Below are positions 34,582-44,500 of a stretch of DNA of 64,000 nt, in pieces. Source of the DNA: JAAXHF01 sp965242605 (GTDB taxonomy: Bacteria; Desulfobacterota; Binatia; Bin18). Each line of letters begins with the position of its first letter. Position 1 is the stretch's first letter. The notes under the pieces were generated by a model. The model was given only the letters and a program-made list of their open reading frames with translations, was not told where the DNA came from and did no database searches. The DNA lies in contig CBDESS010000003.1 in assembly GCA_965242605.1 (NCBI GenBank), positions 62,001-126,000 on the forward strand, written 5' to 3'. Made by a program: the position numbers and the translations under genes.

Positions 34582-34608
34582 ACTGTGGTGCAACGAACTC
34601 AGGCTATC

Positions 34609-34774
34609 AAGGGACTATGAAGGCCCCTTCCCATGAAAAGCCCGGCATCCAGAACGAACGCCGGGGGGCATAAACAGCGGCGCGTGGGTGCTGGCAAAAA
34701 CCATAGACCTCTACGCTCTCGGTGTCAAGGTGTGGCAGAGGCTCAGCTTGACTAGGGAAGCAGGCTAGAGCCTC
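34609..34774 (+). other. Hairpin-rich spacer between hsdS and hsdM
   Basis: The hsdS-hsdM gap (34582-34844) has no convincing gene but contains several inverted repeats in a row: AAGGG/CCCTT (34609-34613 with 34625-34629), CCCGGC/GCCGGG (34641-34646 with 34660-34665), and GAGGCTC/GAGCCTC (34738-34744 with 34768-34774) enclosing GCTT/AAGC. It could be a small RNA, an mRNA processing or regulatory structure, or a scar of an inserted element. I recognise no known RNA family. Confidence 0.4.
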
Positions 34775-34844
34775 GCCGGTAGACACAAGAGGCCTAGTAA
34801 CGAAACCGCCTACGCAGCAGGAAGACGGTCATGGAACTCAAGCG

Positions 34845-36329
34845 ATGATGGACGCCTCGCAAATCGGCAAACGCGCCTGGAGTTACGCCGGCGTCTTGCA
34901 GGACGCCGGGCTGTCGTGCTTTGAGTATGTGGAGCAACTGACCCTGCTGCTATTCCTCAAAATGGCCGACCAACTGACCGAGCCGCCCTATCGGCGTGCA
35001 CCCATCGTGCCGCCGGAGTTGGGCTGGAAGGCACTCCTGCCGCTTGACGGCGCGGCCCTGGAAGCGCAGTACCGCGCCAGCCTGGAAAAGCTGGGGAACA
35101 AACCGGGTATGCTCGGCGTGGTCTTCAAGGGGGCACGGTGCGAGATTCACAACCCCGCGCTGCTCAAACAGCTCATTGTCAATCTGCTGGACCGGGTGGA
35201 CTGGCTGTCGCTACCGGTGGATGTGAAAGGCACGATCTACGAAGAACTGCTGGCACGCTCGGCCCAAGAGTCATCGCGCGGCGCAGGGCAGTATTTCACC
35301 CCCCGGCCCGTGATCGAGGCCATCTGCGAGGTCATGCAGCCGACGCCCCAAGACGCCATCTGCGACCCAGCGGCCGGAACCGGCGGCTTTCTGTGCAACG
35401 CCTACCAGTATGTGCTTGAGCACCACGGCAGCGAGCTAGACCGGGATGAGCTGCGTGGCCTGCAAGAAGACCTCGTGGAGGGCATGGAGCTGTCGCCCAA
35501 GGTGGGACGCATGTGCGCGATGAATGTCTATCTGCACAACATCGGCGGCGAGAAGGTGGTCGTCCACACCGGACACGACAGCCTGGCCGCGGCCTGGAAG
35601 CGGGAGTATTCAATGGTCCTGGCCAACCCGCCCTTTGGCAAGAAACAAAGCCTGCTGTTCGTCAACGAAGAGGGCGACACCGAGAAAGAAGAGCAGGTGG
35701 TCGTCCGTGAAGATTTCTGGACCTCAACCAGCAACAAACAGCTCAACTTTGTCCAGCACATCCATACCCTGCTGAAAATTGATGGCCGGGCCGCGGTTGT
35801 CGTCCCCGACAATGTGCTGTTTGAGGGCGGGGCCGGCGAGAAGGTGCGCCGCAGCCTGCTGGAGCAATGTCGCGTCCATACCCTGCTGCGCCTGCCGACC
35901 GGCATCTGGTACTCGCCTGGGGTCAAGGCCAATGTGCTCTTTTTTGACAAGAGAGAGGGCCGGGCCCAAGCCTGGACCGACCAGCTGTGGGTCTACGACC
36001 TGCGCACCAACCTGCATTTCACGCTCAAGCAGAAACCGCTCCAACGCCAGGACTTTGACGAGTTCGTGGACTGCTACAAGCCCGGTCAAACCCACCAGCG
36101 CGCCCCCACCTGGAGCGAGGCCAACCCGGACGGCCGCTGGCGTTGCTACGACTACGCTGAGCTGCTCACGCGCGACAAGCTGAGCCTTGACCTGTTCTGG
36201 GTCAAGGACAACAGCCTGACCGATACCGAGTCCCTGCCGTCGCCCGAGCGCATCGCCGCCGAAATCGCCGCCGACCTCAAAGCCGCCCTGGAGCAGTTCA
36301 CCACCATCGCAGCGCGGCTTCCCCGATAA
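34845..36329 (+). CDS. hsdM: Type I restriction-modification DNA methyltransferase subunit M
   Basis: N6-adenine methyltransferase of 494 residues that modifies the HsdS target. An N-terminal helical HsdM domain is followed by the SAM-binding motif DPAAGTGGFLCNAY (residues 174-187) and the catalytic motif NPPF in MVLANPPFGKK (near 261). FTPRPVIEAICEVM is the usual lead-in. Start: ATG 34845 or ATG 34848. A tiny frame (ATG 34831 to TGA 34848, 5 residues) with AGGA upstream overlaps the start and could couple translation. The gene lies 263 bases after hsdS instead of next to it, so it may have its own promoter, as expected where methylase must appear before nuclease. Confidence 0.94.
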   Translation: MMDASQIGKRAWSYAGVLQDAGLSCFEYVEQLTLLLFLKMADQLTEPPYRRAPIVPPELGWKALLPLDGAALEAQYRASLEKLGNKPGMLGVVFKGARCEIHNPALLKQLIVNLLDRVDWLSLPVDVKGTIYEELLARSAQESSRGAGQYFTPRPVIEAICEVMQPTPQDAICDPAAGTGGFLCNAYQYVLEHHGSELDRDELRGLQEDLVEGMELSPKVGRMCAMNVYLHNIGGEKVVVHTGHDSLAAAWKREYSMVLANPPFGKKQSLLFVNEEGDTEKEEQVVVREDFWTSTSNKQLNFVQHIHTLLKIDGRAAVVVPDNVLFEGGAGEKVRRSLLEQCRVHTLLRLPTGIWYSPGVKANVLFFDKREGRAQAWTDQLWVYDLRTNLHFTLKQKPLQRQDFDEFVDCYKPGQTHQRAPTWSEANPDGRWRCYDYAELLTRDKLSLDLFWVKDNSLTDTESLPSPERIAAEIAADLKAALEQFTTIAARLPR

Positions 36330-36389
36330 CCGATTCAAGGCTGCCCGACGCGCGTCCTCTCTGAACAATCTGCGACACCATCAGGACTG

Positions 36390-37259
36390 CTAGTGTGGGG
36401 CGAGCACTTCCAGCGCCCGCAGGTGGGGGATCATGCCGCGGTCGGGGCTGAGCGGCAGGAGGCACACATGGCTGGCCCCGGCCTGATAGTAGGCGTCAAT
36501 ACGCTCCTGGATGCGCCCGGCATCGCCCCAGGCAATGAGCGCGTCAAGCAGCCGGTCGCTGCCGCCGTCGGTAAAGTCGGCATCGCCAAAGCCGACCGCC
36601 CGCAAGCGCTGCACATAGTGGCCTATGGTCAGGTAGATGTGGATGTACTGGTGGATGGCGCGGCGGGCTTTGGCCGCATCGGTTTCCAGCATCACGCCGA
36701 GGGCGGCGCACAGCCACGGATCTGTGCCCAGGGCGTGGCGGGTGTGGGCGATCTGCTCGGTGGTGGTGAGGTAGGTGTGCGTTCCGCGGGTCTCGGTGGC
36801 GGCCAGCTCCAGCATCCCCGGCATCATGCCGGCCAGGACGACCGGCGGCTCGGGCTGGGGAGCAGGGCCGATATAGGGGGCGGCCCGCATCTTGTGGAGA
36901 TACTGACGGGTGAAGCTCAGCGGTTTGGCGTAGGGAATGCCGCGACGCTGGTTGGCCTGTCTGTTGCTGACCCCCAGCCCCAGCACAAAACGGTCGGCAA
37001 ACAGCTCGCCCAGCGTCCGGCTGGCGTTGGCCACCGCAATCGGCTCATAGGCGTAGATCACAGCAATGCCGGTTGCCACCACAAGCCGCTCGGTCTGGCT
37101 GAGCAGGTACGAGGCAAACGAAAAACTCTCGCGCCCGCTCGCCTCGGCAAACCACAGTGCGCTATAACCCAGCCGTTCGACGCTGCGGGCAAACTGGCCA
37201 GCCTGCTCTCCGCTCAGACCGTCCAGAAAACAGAAAACGCCAGGGGTGCGTAAGTCCAT
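36390..37259 (-). CDS. LLM-class F420-dependent-type oxidoreductase (TIGR03620-like)
   Basis: Luciferase-like oxidoreductase of 289 residues. It begins MDLRTPGVFCFLDGLSGEQA, then LGYSALWFAEASGRESFSFA. FADRFVLGLGVSNRQANQRR gives the LGLGVS signature, and PPVVLAGMMPGMLELAATET the later strand. These match the actinobacterial-style F420 families I remember as TIGR03620. It converges on hsdM with a 60-base gap. It lies 54 bases downstream of another LLM gene on the same strand, probably one operon. Substrate unknown. Confidence 0.85.
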   Translation of the reverse strand: MDLRTPGVFCFLDGLSGEQAGQFARSVERLGYSALWFAEASGRESFSFASYLLSQTERLVVATGIAVIYAYEPIAVANASRTLGELFADRFVLGLGVSNRQANQRRGIPYAKPLSFTRQYLHKMRAAPYIGPAPQPEPPVVLAGMMPGMLELAATETRGTHTYLTTTEQIAHTRHALGTDPWLCAALGVMLETDAAKARRAIHQYIHIYLTIGHYVQRLRAVGFGDADFTDGGSDRLLDALIAWGDAGRIQERIDAYYQAGASHVCLLPLSPDRGMIPHLRALEVLAPH

Positions 37260-37313
37260 GCGGGTCTCCTCAAGCGTAGGTCAAAGGATGAACCACGCTG
37301 CCTGTCTCAGCCG

Positions 37314-38648
37314 CTAGTTCGGCAGCATGTTGAGGTCTTTCAGCGGCGTGCGGTCCACGACCGGCAGGCGCTTGGTGCCCGGACCGAGCTTGACCGAGCC
37401 CGGCCGGCGGGTGAACGGGTCAACGAGGCCGATTTCCTTGGCGTACTCTTGAAGGACCGGCTTGACCTCCTGGGCCAGCAGCCGGACGCTGGTCAGCCGG
37501 TCTTCGTTGCCGACCGGCCCCTGAACGTTAAAGCACGAGAATGCGCCCGGCCGCAGCACACGCATCATGGTCTTGACCTTTTCGATCACCGTCTTGGGCG
37601 AGCCGATGATCATCAGGTAGTCGTCTTGGGCCCGTTGGTACGAGCGAAGCAGTTTCTGGCGCACCTCGTCCAGGTCTTTGGACTTGCGCTTGCCGTGCTG
37701 GGCCTCTTTGAGCCGGTCGGAGTCCACCCCGACCCAGCCGCCGCTGGGGCGTTTGGCCAGCAGCCGGATGGCGTTCTTGGAGTTGTAGCCCGGCGGCAGG
37801 GTGTGTTCTGGCCTGGAGAAGGCGCTGGCTCCGCCGCCGAACACAAAGCCTTTGCCCAGCTCCTGGGCTTTGTCATCGGTCTCGGCACAGAACACACCGA
37901 TGAGATAGCCGAAGTTTTCCGGGCCGGCCTGATAGCCGTTCTCCGCGGCGATATCGGCGTAAAAGTCCAGCAGGTCGCAGGTCGGGCTGAGCGCCGTGAC
38001 CAGGGCCAGGTAGGGATAGTTGTGCTCAGCCGCCCATTTGACGGTTTCAGGGCTCAACACACCCGGAATCCACATCTGGGGGTGGGGCTTCTGGTAGGGC
38101 AGGGCCCAGGGGTTGACGTGGCGGTAGTGAAAATGCTTGCCCTCGTAGCGCCACGGGCCGGGTCGGGTCCAGGCCTGAATAATAAAGTCGTGGGCCTCGT
38201 TGAACATCTCCCGGTTATAGCTCGGGTTGGCGTTGTTGAAAAACTGCTCGCTGCCGGCTCCCCGCACCCAGCCGGTGACCAGCCGGCCGCGTGAGATGAG
38301 GTCAATTTCGGCCAGCTCCTCGGCCATGCGGAGCGGGTGTTTAATGACCGGCAGGGGGTTGCCGATCAGCACAATTCTGGCCGTATTGGTGATCCGGGCC
38401 AGGATGGACGCCTCGACGTTCATCACGCTGCCCATGCAGAACGGGTTGCCGTGGTGCTCGTTGAGCATCAGCGAATCAAAGCCCATTTCCTCGGCGTAGC
38501 AGTACTCGTCCAGAAAGTGGTTGTAGTCATCCGCCGCCTTCTCCCGGTCAAAACGCTCATTCGGGATGGCAAAAAAGCCCTCATGCTCCAGCACCTCATC
38601 TTCATCAACCCAGCGATACGGCCGCTCAGTAAAATACCCAAAGTTCAT
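37314..38648 (-). CDS. LLM-class flavin-dependent monooxygenase
   Basis: Luciferase-like monooxygenase of 444 residues, similar in layout to the gene at 28150. MNFGYFTERPYRWVDEDEVL starts the barrel, MGFDSLMLNEHHGNPFCMGS has the NEHH loop, and RMAEELAEIDLISRGRLVTG with WVRGAGSEQFF follows. QKPHPQMWIPGVLSPETVKW is the mid-barrel signature. ATG 38648 has AAAAGGAG upstream; the frame extends to 38936, across the divergent intergenic region, with no homology. It is divergent from the phosphotransferase gene across 186 bases, where promoters for both should lie. Confidence 0.9.
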   Translation of the reverse strand: MNFGYFTERPYRWVDEDEVLEHEGFFAIPNERFDREKAADDYNHFLDEYCYAEEMGFDSLMLNEHHGNPFCMGSVMNVEASILARITNTARIVLIGNPLPVIKHPLRMAEELAEIDLISRGRLVTGWVRGAGSEQFFNNANPSYNREMFNEAHDFIIQAWTRPGPWRYEGKHFHYRHVNPWALPYQKPHPQMWIPGVLSPETVKWAAEHNYPYLALVTALSPTCDLLDFYADIAAENGYQAGPENFGYLIGVFCAETDDKAQELGKGFVFGGGASAFSRPEHTLPPGYNSKNAIRLLAKRPSGGWVGVDSDRLKEAQHGKRKSKDLDEVRQKLLRSYQRAQDDYLMIIGSPKTVIEKVKTMMRVLRPGAFSCFNVQGPVGNEDRLTSVRLLAQEVKPVLQEYAKEIGLVDPFTRRPGSVKLGPGTKRLPVVDRTPLKDLNMLPN

Positions 38649-38834
38649 ACACGCCGCTCCTTTTCGGGATATAGAATATACCTCCCTGATAGCAGATTCC
38701 TTCTCAAATTGGGAGGGGCTATCTTGACGGCCCCGGTCGGTCCGATTTAGTGAAGAGGCTGACAGCACAGCCGGCCCTGCCGAGGCGGACGAGGCCGACA
38801 AAGCAATCTGACGAAAAAATCTGAGGCGCGTGGA

Positions 38835-39890
38835 ATGCATCCTGGCACAAGCTATCCGACCCCCCAGGAACTCGCCCCGGTCCTGACCGAGTTCCTGCTC
38901 CGGGCCTTTCCAGAGCAGCAGCAGACGGTCACACACCTTGAGGTCAGGGACCTGCGGCTGTTGACCGGCGGCGCGTCACGCCAGAGCTGGGCGTTTGACG
39001 TGTGGTATGAAACCGCGGATGGCCAGACCGAGAGCCTGCCGCTGATTCTCCGTGGCGACGCCCAGGAGGGGCCGCAGGGGTTTATGGAGCGCAGCCTGGA
39101 ATATCGGGTGATTGCCGCCGCCCACGCCGAGGGGGTCTTAGTGCCCAGGCCCTATTTTGTGGGCGACGGCAGCCTCGGTATGCCCTTTTTCATCATGGAG
39201 CGGGTCAGCGGCGAGACCCTGCCACGGCGGCTGTTCCGCGACGCCCAGTACGCCGGCGCGCGCGAAGTCATGGCGGCCGAGCTCGGCGCAATCCTGGCGC
39301 GTATCCATCGGGTGTCGGTTGACAAGCATGGCTTGCACGACCTGCCGGCCCCGCGGGGGAGCGACACCGCGGCTGAGGCCGAACTTGCCCGCTACCTGGA
39401 GAAGTACCAGCGCATGGCCCGGGAGCCTCACCCGGTTTTTGAGCTGGCTTTTCGCTGGCTGGCCCAATACCTGCCCCAGGAGCGCGAGCGGGTCTTTGTG
39501 CATGGCGACTACCGGATGGGCAACATCATGTTCGGCCCGGACGGCGTCCGCTCAATCCTGGACTGGGAGCTGGCCCACATCGGCGACCCAATGGAAGATC
39601 TGAGCTGGATGTGTGTGCGCTCGTGGCGCTTTGGCAACGATCACCTGCCGGTCGGCGGGGTCGGGACGCGGCGTGCTTTTCAGCGTGCCTATGAGCAGGC
39701 CGGCGGCTGCCGGCTCGACCAGCAGCGGCTCAGGTTCTGGGAGATTTTTGGCAACCTGCGCTGGGGCGTGATCTGTCTGAACATGACCCAGCCGTATCTG
39801 GACGGCATAAGCCCCAGCGTGGAGCTGGCGGCGATTGGCCGGCGAACCGCGGAAACCGAATGGGAATTGCTCCACCTGATGGAGGACTGA
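38835..39890 (+). CDS. Phosphotransferase-family protein (APH/ACAD10-like)
   Basis: Kinase-fold protein of 351 residues of the aminoglycoside-phosphotransferase/choline-kinase group. LLTGGASRQSWAFDV is the glycine-rich loop, FFIMERVSGETLPRRLF the hinge, FVHGDYRMGNIMFGPDG the Brenner catalytic motif, and ILDWELAHIGDPMEDLSW the metal-binding DxE/D. In catabolic settings this family is linked to acyl-CoA dehydrogenases (ACAD10-like) and may phosphorylate hydroxyacyl-CoA. Its stop overlaps the start of the DUF6285 gene by one base (TGATG), a pairing I have often seen in acyl-CoA gene clusters. An antibiotic-resistance role is unlikely from the context. Confidence 0.87.
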   Translation: MHPGTSYPTPQELAPVLTEFLLRAFPEQQQTVTHLEVRDLRLLTGGASRQSWAFDVWYETADGQTESLPLILRGDAQEGPQGFMERSLEYRVIAAAHAEGVLVPRPYFVGDGSLGMPFFIMERVSGETLPRRLFRDAQYAGAREVMAAELGAILARIHRVSVDKHGLHDLPAPRGSDTAAEAELARYLEKYQRMAREPHPVFELAFRWLAQYLPQERERVFVHGDYRMGNIMFGPDGVRSILDWELAHIGDPMEDLSWMCVRSWRFGNDHLPVGGVGTRRAFQRAYEQAGGCRLDQQRLRFWEIFGNLRWGVICLNMTQPYLDGISPSVELAAIGRRTAETEWELLHLMED

Positions 39891-40333
39891 TGCACGATCG
39901 CCCAACGATTCCTGAACTGCTGTGCGCCGTCATCCACCTGCTTGACCATGAAGTTGTGCCCACGCTGTCGGGCTCGCGCCAGTTCTATGGCCGGGTGGCG
40001 GCCAATGTGCTGCGCATTGTCAGCCGCGAGCTGGAACACGCCGAAGACCACGCTGCGGCAGAGTGGCATCGCCTCAACGGGCTGCTGTCGGCGACCGAGC
40101 AGCCGGTCAGGCAGGCCGAGGCGCGGGAGGCCGTCTGGCGGCGCACAGAAGAGCTGTGCGCACGGATACGCAACGGGGAGGCCGATAGTGGGCCGTACCG
40201 CGAGCAGGTCGTCGCCCACCTCAAGCAGACGGTGTATGAAAAACTGACCGTCAGCAATCCCAGGTGGATTGAGCGGCCGGTGGAAAAAGGGGAGGGGGCG
40301 GCCTCGCGCCGGCCACATAAGGAGAGAGCATGA
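39890..40333 (+). CDS. DUF6285-type protein
   Basis: Helical protein of 147 residues. IPELLCAVIHLLDHEVVPTL and FYGRVAANVLRIVSRELEHA match the DUF6285 pattern found beside acyl-CoA-associated phosphotransferases. No membrane segment or known catalytic motif. ATG 39890 shares one base with the upstream TGA, and its own TGA overlaps the next ATG by 4 bases, so three genes are translationally coupled. It is probably a regulatory or structural partner of the kinase-like protein; that is inference from constant co-occurrence. Confidence 0.75.
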   Translation: MHDRPTIPELLCAVIHLLDHEVVPTLSGSRQFYGRVAANVLRIVSRELEHAEDHAAAEWHRLNGLLSATEQPVRQAEAREAVWRRTEELCARIRNGEADSGPYREQVVAHLKQTVYEKLTVSNPRWIERPVEKGEGAASRRPHKERA

Positions 40334-41424
40334 AGGCTGAGGTATGCACAATTCGTTGCCTGCGGGCCAGGGCGGTCGAAGTTCCGATGCCGCGTCCGCT
40401 GCTGACCGGCGGCGGGCAGGTCAGCGTTGCCCCGCTCGTCCTGCTTGACCTGGAAACCCATCAGGGCATCACCGGCCGGAGCTATGTATTTGGCTATACC
40501 CCGCTCACCCTGAGCCCCCTCGTCGCCTTCCTCACAGAAGCCGAAGCCCTGCTCCTTGGCCAGCCTGTCTCACCCCTGGCGTTGGCCGATATGTTCCAGC
40601 GGCGTTTTCGGCTGCTCGGAGCGCAGGGCCTAGTCGGTATGGCGCTGGCCGGCATTGATATTGCCGCCTGGGATGTGCTGGCCAAGGCCGCCGGCCTGCC
40701 GCTGGTCCGCCTGCTCGGCGGGCAGGAGCGGCCCATACCGGCTTACAACAGCTGTGGTCTGGGCATGAGTGACAGCCAACACCTAGCCGCGGAAGCCCGG
40801 GACTTTATCGGGGCTGGCTTTAGAGCGGTCAAGATTCGCCTGGGCTATCCCGACATCGGGGCCGATGTGGCCGCGGTCCGGGCGGTTCGTCAGGCGGTCG
40901 GCGACAAGACACGCATCATGTCTGACTACAACCAAGTCCTATCTGTGCCCGAAGCTCAGCAGCGGGTGCGCCGGCTGGACGATGAGGGGCTGGACTGGAT
41001 TGAAGAGCCGACCCGGGCCGATGACTACGCCGGCCATGCCCGGATTCGGACCACGGCCGCCACCGCGATCCAACTCGGTGAGAACTGCTGGGGGACGAAC
41101 GACATGGCCAAGGCCCTCGCGGCTGAGGCGTGCGATTTTTTCATGCCCGATGTGGTCAAAATTGGCGGCGTTACCGGGTGGCTGCGGGCGAGCGCCTTAG
41201 CCGAGCCGATTGGTATGCCGCTATCGAGCCATCTGTATCCTGAGGTGAGCGCCCATCTGCTGGCAGCGACGCCGACCGCCCACTGGCTCGAATACATGGA
41301 CTGGGCCAACGCCATCCTGGCCCAGCCGCTGACCGTCACCGACGGCCAAGCAGTGCTGTCCAGCACTCCAGGAAATGGGCTGGCCTGGAACGAGGAGGCC
41401 GCCCAGCACTATGCGAGACACTGA
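40330..41424 (+). CDS. Enolase-superfamily enzyme (mandelate racemase/muconate lactonizing type)
   Basis: Protein of 364 residues with the enolase capping domain and barrel. AAWDVLAKAAGLPLVRLLGG is the family signature. The base motif appears as FRAVKIRLG (KxR, not the KxK of mandelate racemase). Metal ligands are MSDYNQ, WIEEP and LGENC. The opposite-face dyad is Asp in MPDVVKIGGV and His in LSSHLYPEVS. This set implies enolate-forming abstraction of an alpha proton next to a carboxylate, as a racemase or dehydratase. ATG 40330 overlaps the DUF6285 stop (ATGA). It ends the operon and converges on the RND gene over 156 bases. Confidence 0.9.
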   Translation: MKAEVCTIRCLRARAVEVPMPRPLLTGGGQVSVAPLVLLDLETHQGITGRSYVFGYTPLTLSPLVAFLTEAEALLLGQPVSPLALADMFQRRFRLLGAQGLVGMALAGIDIAAWDVLAKAAGLPLVRLLGGQERPIPAYNSCGLGMSDSQHLAAEARDFIGAGFRAVKIRLGYPDIGADVAAVRAVRQAVGDKTRIMSDYNQVLSVPEAQQRVRRLDDEGLDWIEEPTRADDYAGHARIRTTAATAIQLGENCWGTNDMAKALAAEACDFFMPDVVKIGGVTGWLRASALAEPIGMPLSSHLYPEVSAHLLAATPTAHWLEYMDWANAILAQPLTVTDGQAVLSSTPGNGLAWNEEAAQHYARH

Positions 41425-41580
41425 GCGTGCGAGCCGAGCTGGGCCGCCGGCCGTGGTGGATGAACTTGGCGGTCGTCTGATGCCTGGCCCGTCGGGCTGC
41501 TGCACGCGGTGCCGAGATCGGGCCTGGGGTGTGGCGCGCCCGCCGGCGGCTCCAGGCCGCGGCACTGGGCTGAGGGCCGT

Positions 41581-44500
41581 CTAGTCGGGCTGGGGGACGC
41601 TTCCCGCCCCGGCGGTGTCTATGGGGCGCGGCGCTCTGGCCAGGAGCAGACGCGGGAGGCCGCGCAGGTCCTCCAGAATCATATACCCGGCCGGGACGAT
41701 CAGCAGGATGATTGCGGTGGCAAACAGGATGCCGAAGCCGATAGAGATGGCCATTGGGATGAGAAAGCGGGCCTGCATCGAGGTCTCAAAGATCATCGGC
41801 ATCAGGCCGAAGAAGGTGGTCAGCGAGGTCAGCAGAATAGGCCGGAAGCGGCGCATGCCGGCCCGGCAAACGGCCTCCAGGGGGGTGGTCTGCTCGGCGT
41901 CGCGGAACTGGTTGGCGGTGACAACCAGCACCAGCGCGTCGTTAATCACTACCCCGGCCAGGGCGATGATGCCGAACAGGCTGATCATGCTGAGCGCATA
42001 GCCCAGCAGCAGGTGGCCGATGATCGCGCCGATAATGCCGAAGGGAATGCTCAGCATCACAATCACCGGCTGGATGTAGCTCTTGAAGGGAATGGCCAGC
42101 AGGGCATAGATGGCCAGCAGGGCGAAGACAAAACCGAGGCCAATCGCCTCCAGCGCCTCTTGTTGCCACTCCTGCTCGCCCTCCAGGGTGTAGTTCAGGC
42201 CGGGGTATTTCTGCATCAGGAAGGGCAGTTCGTTCTGCTCCAGGCTGGCCACAATAGTGTTGGCGTTAGCGATGGTTTCGTCAATGTCGGCCGTCACCGC
42301 CATGATGCGTCGGCCTTCGCGGCGGCGGATCTCGGTGTAGGAACGGCCATAGTCTACCGCCGCGGCCTGAATGAGGGGGATTTCCCCGCCCTGGGGCGTC
42401 CGAATCACCAGTTGCTCAATGGTGTGGGCGGTCCGCCGTTCGGGTTCGGGCAGGCGGACCATGACCTTGACCTCGTTGCGGCCGCGCTGCTGGCGCAGGG
42501 CTTCGGCCCCGTAGAACGAGCCACGCAGCTGGCGGGCCAGGTCGGTGGCGTTGATCCCCAGGCTGCGGGCTTCGGGTTTGACGGTCAGGCTGAGCTGGGG
42601 TTTGCCGTGTGAGACGCCGTCGTCAATATCGGCGGTGCCGGCATAGCCAGCCAGCAGGCCGGCCAGCTCGGCCGCGGCGGCCTCGAGCACTTGGCGCGAG
42701 CGATGGGTGAGCTGAATATCCAGGGCGGCTTCACTGCTGAAGCCGGATTCGGCCTGAAAGGTCAGCACTTCGAGGCCGGCAATGTGGCTGGCCGCCTGGC
42801 GCCAAGTGTTGGCGAACGCCACGCTGCTGACCTCGCGCTGGTCGGACGGAACCAGGGCCATCTGGACCCCGGCCAGATGGCCGCCGCTCAGCTTTGGCGG
42901 CCCGTCGTCGGGCCCCGGGCCGCGCAGGACCGCCCCGATCTGGGTATACGTCCCGCGAACAATGGCCGGCCCGCCGTGGGTGTCGATGGCCACCTGCATG
43001 GCTTCGAGTAGTTGCCGGCGCACCCGTCGTGAGGTGTCGAGCGGAGTACCGAACGGCAGGGTAGCCTGGGCGGTGATCAGGTCGGAGTCAATGCGGGGCA
43101 TGAAGCTGAACTGGAGGTGGCCGCCCCCGACTGTGCCGAGGGCGAGCAGCAGGGCGGCAATGCCGGCCGTCAGGGTGGCGTAGCGGTGAGCGATGGCCGT
43201 CCGCAGCAGCGGCTGGTAGACCCGCCCGACAAAGGTCTGGAGCGCACGCCCGAAGACCAGCCGGGGCCGGTTGAGGGCGCGCCACAGGCGGCCCGGTTCG
43301 TTCTGCCGCGACAGGTGGGCGGGGAGAATGAACAGCGACTCAATCAGCGAGACGCTGAACACGGCGATGGTCACTGCGGGAATATTGATGAAGAACTTGC
43401 CGGCTGGGCCGGGCACAAACACGAGCGGCAGAAAGGCGACGATATTGGTCAGCACGGCAAAAATAATCGGTCCGGCAATCTCTTGCGCGCCCTCAATGGC
43501 CGCCGCCAGCAGGGGCCGGCCGGCTTGGCGTTTCTCATAGATGTTCTCGCCCATGACGACCGCGTCGTCGACGACGATGCCTAGCGTGATAATGAAGGCG
43601 AAGAGGGAGATCATGTTGATCGACGCGCCGCTCAGGGGCATGAAGAGAAAAGCGCCCATGATCGAGATGGGGATACCCAGGGTGACCCAGAAGGCGAGCT
43701 TGGGGTCGAGAAACAGGCCGAGCAGCAGCAGGACGAGGCACAGGCCGAGGAAGGCATTTTTGAGCAGTAGGCGCATCCGGTCGCGGTAAATCTCGGAATA
43801 GTCGTTCCAGACCGTCAGGCCGACGCCTTCGGGCAGCCGGGGGCGGATTTCGTCAAGATAGGTGTGGACGCTGGCCGATACTGACTGCGGGGTTTCCTTG
43901 GCGACCCGATAGACCTGGACCTGGACGGCGGGCTGCCCGTTGTAGAACGCCTCAAAGTCCCAGTCTTCAAAGCCGTCGGTAATCACCGCAATATCGCCGA
44001 CGGTGATGCGGGAGCCGTCCGGGGCCGAGGCAACCGCAATATCGGCGTATTGGCTGGCGTAGTCGCGGCGTTCCTGGGTGCGCAGCAGGATTTCTCCGCC
44101 GGCGGCCTTGAGCCCGCCGGCCGGCAGCTCGACCGCGGCTTGGCGGATCTCGCGCGCAATCTGACTGAGGGTGAGGTTATGGGCACGCAGCTTGGGCTGG
44201 GGCACTTCGATGGCGATTTCGAGCGGACGGACCGCCCCGAGTTGCACCAGGGTAATGTCGAGACGCTGGATCAGATCGTCGCGGATCTGCTCGGCTAGGT
44301 CGCGCAGCGTGTGTTCGTCCTGGTCGCCGTAGACCATCAGGGTCAGGACTTGGTTGCGAAGTTCTACGAGGCTGACGACCGGCTTTTCGGCTTCTTCGGG
44401 GAAAGACAGGATGCTGTCAACCGCATTTTTGACATCCTGGAGGGCCTTGTCCGGGTCTGCGCCGGTAAGCAGCTCGACTACCACCGAGCCGTAGCTCTCG

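Noticed and set aside
38649..38834. Sigma-70-type promoter (TATATT with TTGAGA) for the LLM gene at 37314
   Set aside because: The two hexamers are 21 bases apart, too far for a standard promoter, and no better pair was found.
37314..38936. Longer version of the LLM protein starting at 38936
   Set aside because: The extra 96 residues cross the divergent intergenic region and lack family similarity, while ATG 38648 has a good ribosome site.
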